Assembly (NCBI RefSeq): GCF_943914805.1
Contig: NZ_CALUDM010000115.1
Span: forward strand, 1 to 11,645
Length of the DNA stretch: 11,645 nt
Direction: 5' to 3'
DNA from: an uncultured Acinetobacter sp.
GTDB taxonomy: Bacteria > Pseudomonadota > Gammaproteobacteria > Pseudomonadales > Moraxellaceae
Notes under the pieces: model-generated
Database searches by the model: none
Told to the model about the DNA's origin: nothing
Seen by the model: only the letters and a program-made list of their open reading frames with translations
Shown here: piece by piece, positions 1-6,990 of the stretch
Layout: each line of letters starts with the position of its first letter
How positions within the stretch are numbered: position 1 is the first letter of the stretch
Program-made: the position numbers and the translations under genes

Positions 1-842
1 GAAAATGACTTAAGAAGCTGTTTATAATTTTCAATCTTGTGGATTTTGATGTGATGAAACCACTCATCGATCAAATTTTTTTGAGTTCGAAAATTAATAA
101 TGACTAAAATTTTTGTAAGAGTGATTAGTTTTTTATTATCAATAAAAAAATGAAGTCGTACGAATATATCCTCATATTTTATATATAAGAGAAAAAACCA
201 AAAGAAAGGTAAATATAGTATTGTCAAAATGATAGGTATGAAGAAATCTTGTAATGTTTGATAATTTGCAAAATTTGAGAAATCTTTAAAAAGTTGAATT
301 AAAAAATGGATAAAAAAGATGATAAAAATAAAAGTTAATAAGAAATCAAAAAGTTTTTTGACTCTAAGGTGTTCAGGTTTTTGGCGAGCAACAGTACTAA
401 AGATAGTTAAAATACTAATAATTGGAACAATTAAAACTAGTTCTATAAAGAAGTTAAATGTATGAAGGTTAGTAATGAATTGAAGAAAAACACTTAAGCT
501 TACCGATGATTGTAGAGTATCTATAAAGAAATCTTTCGAATTTTCTTTGATGGTATTTATGCTAAACATAGTGCCTATAGCAAAAATTATATACCAAAAA
601 AATGTGTTTTTAAGTTGACTAAAATCCCAAATTTGCATTTGATATAGGATTAATACAATTAGCACCAAATATGTAGTAATTAGCAAAATCGAAGTAATAA
701 TTTTTATTTGAAAGAAGGCTTTGACCAACGCTATAAGAGATGTTCTAAGCTGAGCATTTTTTATAGAGGAAAACACTACAGCCATGATAAGTATAGTTCC
801 CCAAGTGATTGAAGCTATTTCTCTAGTATTAAATTGATCCAT
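1..842 (-). CDS. Uncharacterised multi-spanning membrane protein, C-terminus cut by window edge
   Basis: The frame is open from an ATG at 840-842 to the left window edge with no stop (280 codons), so the C-terminus lies outside. The protein starts MDQFNTREIASITWG and is dominated by hydrophobic stretches at about residues 11-25, 48-68, 80-95, 132-150, 165-187 and 200-220, which suggests six or seven membrane helices joined by short basic loops. The last visible part (about 222-280) is more polar. I see no catalytic motif. The start is the furthest upstream ATG before an in-frame stop at 873-875. It has no clear ribosome binding site; a second in-frame ATG at residue 20 follows a GGGGA, but using it would remove most of the first helix. 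Codons are far richer in A/T than in metH next door, which fits a recent or accessory acquisition (inference). It resembles widespread 'hypothetical membrane protein' families of unknown role. I assign no function. Confidence 0.8.
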   Translation of the reverse strand, partial: MDQFNTREIASITWGTILIMAVVFSSIKNAQLRTSLIALVKAFFQIKIITSILLITTYLVLIVLILYQMQIWDFSQLKNTFFWYIIFAIGTMFSINTIKENSKDFFIDTLQSSVSLSVFLQFITNLHTFNFFIELVLIVPIISILTIFSTVARQKPEHLRVKKLFDFLLTFIFIIFFIHFLIQLFKDFSNFANYQTLQDFFIPIILTILYLPFFWFFLLYIKYEDIFVRLHFFIDNKKLITLTKILVIINFRTQKNLIDEWFHHIKIHKIENYKQLLKSF

Positions 843-874
843 GGTGAAGAAAATTATTTTAATTTTAATAACTT

Positions 875-880
875 ATTATA
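875..880 (-). promoter_or_regulatory. Candidate -10 element for the left-edge membrane protein gene
   Basis: A perfect TATAAT reads on the minus strand 32 bases upstream of the ATG at 842. The hexamer 17 bases further upstream (TTAAAT) is a poor -35 match. The region is very AT-rich, so chance matches are likely. Confidence 0.3.
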
Positions 881-898
881 ACTTAATTTATAAGATTA

Positions 899-1065
899 TT
901 TAATCCCTCCCAACCTCCCTTTAAAAAGGGAGGAGCTGTCACGTAATTCATTAGATACGTGACAGTCCCCCTTTGGGAAAGGGGGATTACAATATGCAAA
1001 AATCTCCTCATTTGAGGGGATTTTTAGTTCCCCTCTTTGGAAAAGAGGGGTTAGGGGAGATTAAA
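899..1065. repeat. Composite palindromic repeat cluster (MITE-like or REP-like)
   Basis: Four hairpins lie in about 150 bases. Three share a pyrimidine-TTT/AAA-purine design: 914-922 with 925-933 (CCTCCCTTT/AAAGGGAGG), 966-974 with 978-986 (TCCCCCTTT/AAAGGGGGA) and 1030-1038 with 1042-1050 (CCCCTCTTT/AAAGAGGGG). Between the first two is a perfect 10-base inverted repeat, CTGTCACGTA at 936-945 and TACGTGACAG at 956-965. The outer ends are also inverted copies: TTTAATC at 899-905 and GATTAAA at 1059-1065, with the following roughly 30 bases similar and one small gap. A smaller unit, 901-989, has ends TAATCCCTCC and GGGGGATTA. I see no target-site duplication and no coding capacity, so this is best read as a non-autonomous, structure-forming repeat. 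Naming a family would need a genome search. Confidence 0.75.
998..1025 (-). terminator. Intrinsic terminator downstream of metH
   Basis: A 12-base-pair stem (AAAAATCTCCTC at 998-1009, GAGGGGATTTTT at 1014-1025, one G-T pair) with a 4-base loop lies 50 bases past the metH stop. Read on the minus strand it ends in a run of T. The near-symmetrical A and T tracts would let it work in both directions. The G/C-rich hairpin at 1030-1050, met first by the metH transcript, may assist. Confidence 0.75.
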
Positions 1066-1074
1066 AAGAAAAAA

Positions 1075-4000
1075 TCAAGAAACCGAATCATCCAAATTCG
1101 GTGCTAACCAACGCTTCGCTTCATCCAAAGTCCAGTTTTTACGCTGTGCATAATCTTCTAACTGGTCATCAGAGATTTTACCCACGTTAAAATATTCAGA
1201 TTGCGGATTTGCATAATAAAAACCGCTGACACTCGAAGGTGGCCACATCGCAAAACTGGTGGTTAATTGTGTACCAATCTTGTCGGTAGAACCTAGCCAA
1301 TCAAATAAAGATGCCTTTTCAGAATGTTCAGGACAAGCAGGGTAACCCGGTGCAGGACGAATACCCACGTACTTCTCTTTAATCAACTCTTCATTAGACA
1401 GTTGTTCATCTGCTTGATAACCCCAGAACTCTTTACGAATACGCTCATGCAAATGTTCCGCAAACGCTTCCGCAAAACGATCACCTAAAGATTGCGCAAG
1501 GATGGCAGAGTAGTCATCACCTTTGGCTTTATACTCATGTGCCATTTCTTCCGCACCAAAAATTGAAACGGTGAAACCACCTAAGTAATCTTCAGCTTGA
1601 TCTTTAGTCGCAACAAAATCAGCAAGTGATAAATTTGGTTTACCTGTCACTTTGTCAGACTGCTGACGAATATGATGGAAAGTATGCGTTACAGATTGAC
1701 CATCTTCGCTAAAGACTTCAACTGAATCCGTCGCTGAACGATTGGCAGGGTAAATACCAAATACAGCACGAGCATCAAAGCGTTTATTGTCAATAATGTC
1801 TTTCAACATCGCTTGAGCTTGGTTATACAAATCAGTTGCAGCTTCACCGACAACCTCATCTTGTAAAATTTTCGGGAATTTACCCGCTAAACTCCAAGAA
1901 ATAAAGAAAGGTGTCCAGTCAAAATATTCCACTAAAGTTTCCAGTGGATAATTGGTCAAGGTTTGCATACCAATGAAATTCGGTTTCACAGGTTTATTGG
2001 CTGCAAAGTCGATTTTCAAACCGTTCTCAATCGATTCCGCATAAGACAGTTTCGCTGCTTTAGGTTGCTTATTGGCAATACGCTCTCGTACCTTTTCATA
2101 TTCAGCACGATGTTCAGCGACAAATTTAGGCTTCATTTCTGGTGAAAGTAAAGTCGTTGCCACACCAACTGCACGAGATGCATCGGCAACATAAATCACC
2201 GCATCATTTGAATATTGCGGATCAATTTTTACCGCAGTATGTGCTTTAGAAGTTGTTGCACCGCCGATCAATAACGGCACATGGAAACCTTTACGTTGCA
2301 TTTCTTTAGCAACGAAAACCATTTCATCTAAAGAAGGCGTGATCAAACCTGACAAACCAATAATATCGACTTTTTCATCAATTGCTGTTTGTAAGATTTT
2401 TTCCGCAGGTACCATCACACCAAGGTCAACAATGTCATAACCATTACAACCTAAAACGACACCGACAATATTTTTACCAATATCGTGGACGTCGCCTTTC
2501 ACGGTCGCCATCAATACTTTACCTTTAGATTGGCTACCTGTCTTTTCAGCTTCAATGTACGGGTTTAACCAAGCCACAGCTTGCTTCATTACACGGGCAG
2601 ATTTCACCACCTGCGGTAAGAACATCTTGCCTGAGCCGAATAAGTCACCGACCACATTCATGCCATCCATGAGTGGACCTTCAATCACATCGAGTGGACG
2701 TTTGGATTTTAGGCGAGCTTCTTCAGTATCTTCATCAATAAAGGCAGTGATCCCTTTGACTAAAGCATACTCAAGGCGTTTTTCAACAGTATCATTACGC
2801 CATTCAAGGTTTTCAACTTGTTTTTGTGCAGCACTTTGACCACGATATTGTTCTGCAACTTCAAGCAGTTTTTCAGTTGCATCTTGACCGCTGTCACCTT
2901 GATTTTGATTGAGAATAACATCTTCAACCGCATCTTTCAGTGCTTTAGGAATATCGTCATAAATCGCCATTTGACCTGCGTTGACGATCCCCATGGTCAT
3001 GCCTTGTTTGATGGCATGGTATAAGAATACTGAGTGAATGGCTTCACGAACAGGTTCATTCCCACGGAACGAGAAGGATACGTTCGACACACCGCCTGAA
3101 ATCATGGCATGGGGTAGGTTTTGTTTAATCCAACCTGTTGCTTCAATAAAATCAACAGCATAGTTATTGTGTTCTTCAATACCTGTCGCAACAGCAAACA
3201 CGTTTGGATCAAAAATAATATCTTCCGCAGGGAAGCCTACATCATTGACCAATACTTCATAAGAGCGCTGACAGATTTCACGTTTACGTGCAGCCGTATC
3301 AGCCTGACCTGTTTCATCAAATGCCATGACGATAACCGCAGCACCATACTGACGGCATAAACGTGCCTTTTCGACAAATTCGTCATAACCTTCTTTCAAG
3401 GAAATCGAGTTGACAATCGCTTTACCCTGTACGCATTTCAAACCCGCTTCAATGATTTCCCATTTTGATGAATCAATCATGATTGGAACTTTAGAAATTT
3501 CAGGTTCTGATGCAATCAAATTCAAAAAGTGCACCATTGCACCTTGTGAATCGAGCATGCCTTCATCCATGTTAATGTCGATAACCTGTGCGCCTGCAAC
3601 CACTTGTTGTAGTGCGACATCTAAAGCTTCGGTAAAGTTTTCTTCACGAATCAATCGCAGGAATTTTTTAGACCCTGTGACGTTGGTACGCTCACCGACA
3701 TTCACAAACAGTGAATCATTATCAATATTAAAAGGTTCTAAACCACTTAAACGGCACGCTGGTTTTGTTTCAGGAACTTGGCGAGGTTTAATGTCTTTAA
3801 CGGCATTATAAATCGCACGAATATGGTCAGGTGTCGTACCACAACAACCACCTGTAATATTGATTAAGCCACTTTCAGCAAATTCTTTTAAGAATGCAGC
3901 AGTTTCTTCTGGGGTTTCATCGTATCCACCGAAGGCATTTGGTAAGCCTGCATTTGGATGTGCTGAAACAAAAGTATCGGCAACATCAGACACGGTTTTA

Positions 4001-4764
4001 ATGTGTGGGCGCATTGCATCAGCACCCAAGGCACAGTTAAAGCCAATTGACAATAAATCGCCGTGACGTACTGAGTTCCAAAATGCTTCGGCAGTTTGTC
4101 CTGTGAGTGTACGACCAGAAGCGTCGGTAATGGTCCCTGAAATCATCAGTGGCAATTCACGACCGATTTGTTTAAACACTTCTTTCACCGCAAAGATTGC
4201 AGCTTTACAGTTCAAGGTATCAAACACAGTTTCAATCAGGAGAATGTCGGCACCACCCTCGATTAATGCATGTGTTGCTTCAATATAGTTTTCTTTGAGT
4301 TCATCAAAAGTAATATTACGAAATGCAGGATCATTCACATTTGGTGAGATCGAGCAAGTACGAGAAGTCGGACCAAGTACACCTGCTACAAAACGTGGTT
4401 TTTCAGGTGTTGAATATTTTTCACAAGCGGCTTTGGCAAGTCGTGCAGCTTCAAAGTTGATTTCACGGACTAAATCTTCCATGTGATAATCAGACATAGA
4501 CACACGTGTACCATTAAAACTATTGGTTTCAATGATGTCTGCGCCTGCATCGAGATAAGCTTCGTGAATGCCTTGGATAATCTGAGGTTGTGTCAGCACC
4601 AAAAGGTCATTGTTACCTTTTAAGTCTGATGCCCAATCGGCAAAGCGTTCACCACGATAATCCGCTTCTTCTAACTTATGGCGTTGAATCATGGTTCCCA
4701 TCGCACCATCGATGATGAGGATACGTTGGGCAAGAAGCTCTTTTAAGGTGGCAAGTGTCGACAT
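1075..4764 (-). CDS. metH: Cobalamin-dependent methionine synthase MetH
   Basis: Cytosolic enzyme that transfers the methyl group of 5-methyltetrahydrofolate to homocysteine through protein-bound cobalamin, giving methionine and tetrahydrofolate. At 1229 residues it matches the usual full-length enzyme (about 1227 in E. coli). All modules are visible in order: homocysteine-binding barrel (about 1-325) with zinc ligands C244 (GFNCALG) and C307/C308 (GGCCGTTPDHI); pterin-binding barrel (about 350-615, starting FVNVGERTNVTGS); four-helix cap and Rossmann-type B12 domain (about 650-895) with DVHDIGKN, where H760 is the lower cobalt ligand, plus GLSGLITPS and LIGGATTSK; and the S-adenosylmethionine-dependent reactivation domain (about 900-1229) with RPAPGYPACPEH at 1136-1147. 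The start is preceded by GAGAG about 7 bases upstream. It is a single-gene unit, divergent from pitA. I found no cobalamin or SAM riboswitch upstream. It appears intact. Confidence 0.99.
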   Translation of the reverse strand: MSTLATLKELLAQRILIIDGAMGTMIQRHKLEEADYRGERFADWASDLKGNNDLLVLTQPQIIQGIHEAYLDAGADIIETNSFNGTRVSMSDYHMEDLVREINFEAARLAKAACEKYSTPEKPRFVAGVLGPTSRTCSISPNVNDPAFRNITFDELKENYIEATHALIEGGADILLIETVFDTLNCKAAIFAVKEVFKQIGRELPLMISGTITDASGRTLTGQTAEAFWNSVRHGDLLSIGFNCALGADAMRPHIKTVSDVADTFVSAHPNAGLPNAFGGYDETPEETAAFLKEFAESGLINITGGCCGTTPDHIRAIYNAVKDIKPRQVPETKPACRLSGLEPFNIDNDSLFVNVGERTNVTGSKKFLRLIREENFTEALDVALQQVVAGAQVIDINMDEGMLDSQGAMVHFLNLIASEPEISKVPIMIDSSKWEIIEAGLKCVQGKAIVNSISLKEGYDEFVEKARLCRQYGAAVIVMAFDETGQADTAARKREICQRSYEVLVNDVGFPAEDIIFDPNVFAVATGIEEHNNYAVDFIEATGWIKQNLPHAMISGGVSNVSFSFRGNEPVREAIHSVFLYHAIKQGMTMGIVNAGQMAIYDDIPKALKDAVEDVILNQNQGDSGQDATEKLLEVAEQYRGQSAAQKQVENLEWRNDTVEKRLEYALVKGITAFIDEDTEEARLKSKRPLDVIEGPLMDGMNVVGDLFGSGKMFLPQVVKSARVMKQAVAWLNPYIEAEKTGSQSKGKVLMATVKGDVHDIGKNIVGVVLGCNGYDIVDLGVMVPAEKILQTAIDEKVDIIGLSGLITPSLDEMVFVAKEMQRKGFHVPLLIGGATTSKAHTAVKIDPQYSNDAVIYVADASRAVGVATTLLSPEMKPKFVAEHRAEYEKVRERIANKQPKAAKLSYAESIENGLKIDFAANKPVKPNFIGMQTLTNYPLETLVEYFDWTPFFISWSLAGKFPKILQDEVVGEAATDLYNQAQAMLKDIIDNKRFDARAVFGIYPANRSATDSVEVFSEDGQSVTHTFHHIRQQSDKVTGKPNLSLADFVATKDQAEDYLGGFTVSIFGAEEMAHEYKAKGDDYSAILAQSLGDRFAEAFAEHLHERIRKEFWGYQADEQLSNEELIKEKYVGIRPAPGYPACPEHSEKASLFDWLGSTDKIGTQLTTSFAMWPPSSVSGFYYANPQSEYFNVGKISDDQLEDYAQRKNWTLDEAKRWLAPNLDDSVS

Positions 4765-5162
4765 TCAAAACTCTCAGACAGTTTTTTAAAACGTGCAATA
4801 TATTAACAGATAGTCTATATGATTGCTGTAAAAGGCGATTTCAATACAGTTTTATTCATGGGAATGATTGATTTGTTAAATTGATCATTTTTATATAGCC
4901 AAAACAAAAAAAAGAATGCGTGTTTTTTCATCAATTTGTCATAAAAATCAGGCAATCTATCAGTCGTTTCATGTTGTTTGTCATATTTGTCTGAAATATT
5001 ACAAATATTATTACAGCCTAAATTGTCTTAATTTGGTAAATATGGTTTTGGTTTTATAGGTTTAACTATTTGAATTTAAATATTAAAAAATTAAAAATGA
5101 CCACTTCTAGTATGTGTGGTTAAAAAGAAATAGTGAAGAAATTAGCTATTTATTACAGCTGT

Positions 5163-5180
5163 TTGTCATATAATTGTCAC
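5163..5180 (+). promoter_or_regulatory. PHO-box-like direct repeat (PhoB site) upstream of pitA
   Basis: Two 7-base repeats, TTGTCAT (5163-5169) and TTGTCAC (5174-5180), start 11 bases apart with an AT-rich spacer. This fits the PhoB-site consensus CTGTCATAWAWCTGTCAY at 16 of 18 positions; both mismatches are C to T at the first base of a repeat. The site ends 48 bases before the pitA ATG. A modest -10 candidate, AACAAT at 5191-5196, lies 10 bases after the box, as expected when PhoB replaces the -35 contact. A TATAAT inside the box (5169-5174) is an alternative -10 and would instead suggest repression. The match is direct; the direction of control is not known. Confidence 0.6.
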
Positions 5181-5195
5181 AATTAAATTGAACAA

Positions 5196-5219
5196 TAAGG
5201 GGATTTTATTATCCTCTTA
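5196..5219 (+). other. Hairpin just upstream of the pitA start codon
   Basis: TAAGGGGAT (5196-5204) pairs with ATCCTCTTA (5211-5219) around a 6-base loop: nine base pairs, one of them G-T. It ends 9 bases before the ATG at 5229. The only ribosome-binding-like run in this leader, AGGGGA, is inside the 5' arm, about 25 bases from the start codon. It could act as a translational switch if the transcript starts upstream of 5196; if transcription starts near 5203 the hairpin would be incomplete. Confidence 0.45.
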
Positions 5220-5228
5220 ACCGTCTGC

Positions 5229-6848
5229 ATGAATTCGAATTTACCTCCCGTCTCAGATTCTGCACATTCAAACACTGTAAAGTCGACGAATGTACATGTA
5301 CCAACGCCGAAATTTTTTATGCCGGTGTTTTTGACGATTATCGTTGCAACACTGGTCTATATTGGTGTGCAATTAAGTGCAGATTTGGCACATGTTCCAC
5401 CTTTAAGCCTATATTCAGTCATTCTTTTAGCATCAGCATTATTTATTGCTTTAGGCTTTGAGTTTGTAAATGGTTTTCATGACACAGCCAATGCTGTAGC
5501 GACCGTGATTTATACCAATGCTTTGCCTGCACCTGTAGCTGTGATGTGGGCTGGTTTTTGTAACTTTCTCGGGGTGATGGTTGCAAGTGGTGCTGTAGCA
5601 TACGGCATTATTGCATTGCTTCCTGTTGAATTGATTATGAATGTGGGAAGTGGCGCAGGCTTTGCTATGGTTTTTGCCATGCTTATCGCTGCTATTCTTT
5701 GGAATTTGGGGACATGGTTTCTTGGCATTCCTGCTTCAAGTTCACATACTTTAATCGGCTCGATTTTAGGTGTGGGAATCATGAACTACATTTTGCACTC
5801 TTCAAGTGGTGCAAGTGGTGTAGACATGGATCAAGTGATTAAAGTGGGTAAGGCTTTATTATTCTCTCCTTTAATTGGTTTTGCTTTTGCAGCAATTGTA
5901 TTTTTGATCGTGAAGAAAATATTCAAGAAACAATTGGAATTGTTCCAGCCACCTGAAGGTAATAAGCCACCGCCACCATTGATTCGTGCAATCTTGATCT
6001 TTACCTGTACAGGTGTAAGTTTCGCACATGGTTCAAATGATGGGCAAAAGGGTATGGGACTGATCATGTTGATTTTGATTGGTTTGGTTCCGTTGGCTTA
6101 TTCTTTGAATAGAAATTTAGATCATCAGCATTTGCAGTCTTTCTCTGAATTATCAGGTCAAACGGCAACTGCGATTTATGCAGAACATTCAAATATTTCA
6201 GATGATCAAGCACGTTCAACGATTACCAAATACATTCAAACCAAAGAAATGACACCTCAAGTTGTTCCTGCTTTGGCAAGTTTGACGGATCATTTGGGTG
6301 ATCGTGTTGCTAAGTTTGGCGATTTAAAAGATATTCCAGAAGCTGAAGTTTCTTCATTGCGTAATGATATGTATTTAAGTACCACTGCTTTCAAGCGTTT
6401 AGATAAAGCAGATCAATTGCCAAAAATGAACGAATCACAAGAAAAGGCAGTGAAAGCATATCGTAAAAACCTTGATTCATTCCTTCAATATATTCCAAAC
6501 TGGGTTAAGGTTGCCGTTGCATTGGCACTAGGCCTAGGTACGATGGTTGGATGGAAGCGTATCGTGGTAACAGTTGGTGAGCGTATCGGTAAACATCACA
6601 TGACTTATGGTCAAGGGATGTCTGCGGAATTGGTTGCAATGTCTACGATTGCAGCAGCAGATGGTTTTGGTATGCCTGTTTCGACTACACATGTATTGAA
6701 TAGTGCTGTAGCAGGGACAATGGTTGCCAATAAAACAGGTCTGAATTTTGCGACAGTACGTACGATTCTTTCAGCATGGATTTTCACCTTACCTGCGACA
6801 ATCTGTTTGTCTGGTGTGTTGTATTGGTTATTCTTAAAAGTATTCTAA
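5229..6848 (+). CDS. pitA: PiT-family inorganic phosphate transporter
   Basis: Inner-membrane carrier that imports phosphate, in the family as a neutral metal-phosphate complex, driven by the proton gradient. The two inverted family repeats are clear: GFEFVNGFHDTANAVATV (76-93) with PASSSHTLIGSI (168-179) in the first half, and SFAHGSNDGQKGMGLI (264-279) with GMPVSTTHVLNSAVAGT (481-497) in the second. A hydrophilic domain (about 295-422) separates the halves, as in E. coli PitA. At 539 residues it is about 40 longer than E. coli PitA (499). The extra length is mainly a polar N-terminus plus a hydrophobic helix at about 30-50 before the first core helix. ATG at 5229 is the only usual start in frame after the stop at 5196-5198, yet it lacks a well-placed ribosome binding site. 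M31 is a less likely alternative because it would fall within the extra helix. The gene is single, possibly PhoB-regulated, and ends at a strong terminator. Confidence 0.96.
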   Translation: MNSNLPPVSDSAHSNTVKSTNVHVPTPKFFMPVFLTIIVATLVYIGVQLSADLAHVPPLSLYSVILLASALFIALGFEFVNGFHDTANAVATVIYTNALPAPVAVMWAGFCNFLGVMVASGAVAYGIIALLPVELIMNVGSGAGFAMVFAMLIAAILWNLGTWFLGIPASSSHTLIGSILGVGIMNYILHSSSGASGVDMDQVIKVGKALLFSPLIGFAFAAIVFLIVKKIFKKQLELFQPPEGNKPPPPLIRAILIFTCTGVSFAHGSNDGQKGMGLIMLILIGLVPLAYSLNRNLDHQHLQSFSELSGQTATAIYAEHSNISDDQARSTITKYIQTKEMTPQVVPALASLTDHLGDRVAKFGDLKDIPEAEVSSLRNDMYLSTTAFKRLDKADQLPKMNESQEKAVKAYRKNLDSFLQYIPNWVKVAVALALGLGTMVGWKRIVVTVGERIGKHHMTYGQGMSAELVAMSTIAAADGFGMPVSTTHVLNSAVAGTMVANKTGLNFATVRTILSAWIFTLPATICLSGVLYWLFLKVF

Positions 6849-6899
6849 GTTCAAATATATTCTGAAAGTCTTCAAGGTTTTGACTAAATTTAGAAATTT

Positions 6900-6925
6900 A
6901 AAACGCTGCAATTGCAGCGTTTTTT
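6900..6925. terminator. Strong bidirectional intrinsic terminator between pitA and the convergent gene
   Basis: AAAACGCTGC (6900-6909), loop AATT, GCAGCGTTTT (6914-6923): a perfect 10-base-pair stem followed by T on the plus strand (six T in a row at 6920-6925) and by TTTTAAATTT on the minus strand. It sits 51 bases after the pitA stop and 65 bases beyond the end of the minus-strand gene, so it can serve both. Confidence 0.92.
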
Positions 6926-6990
6926 AATGGGTGATGCTTTATTTTCATGATTGAGTTACACAGTCTAATCGTGTGCTGTCATTGCGAAGC

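Larger units (their letters stand above)
4765..5228. other. Divergent metH/pitA intergenic region
   Basis: This is 464 bases of AT-rich sequence with no convincing coding frame. It must hold the promoters of both genes. On the metH side a TATATT (4797-4802, minus strand) could be a -10 element, but no good -35 sits at the right distance. On the pitA side are a PHO-box-like repeat (5163-5180) and a hairpin (5196-5219), described separately. Two further TTGTCA copies occur at 4936-4941 and 4978-4983. A weak imperfect hairpin is at 5098-5104 with 5116-5122. I see no riboswitch or MetR-type (TGAA-N5-TTCA) palindrome. Confidence 0.7.

Noticed and set aside
3410..3811. 133-codon plus-strand open frame (and several shorter ones) opposite metH
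   Set aside because: Antisense shadows of the metH coding frame: no ribosome site, no recognisable domain, and metH is intact across the whole span.
4765..4900. Possible cobalamin or SAM riboswitch before metH
   Set aside because: The leader is short and AT-rich, with no B12-box-like conserved core and no SAM-type helices that I can recognise.
5097..5123. Eight-codon frame starting ATGACCACT upstream of pitA, as a possible leader peptide
   Set aside because: No ribosome binding site, no codon bias of an attenuator and no terminator/antiterminator pair after it; expected by chance.
6978..6990. GTCATTGCGAAGC, resembling the end of a dispersed palindromic repeat known from other bacteria
   Set aside because: Only 13 bases and no partner arm in the window; too short to call a repeat.
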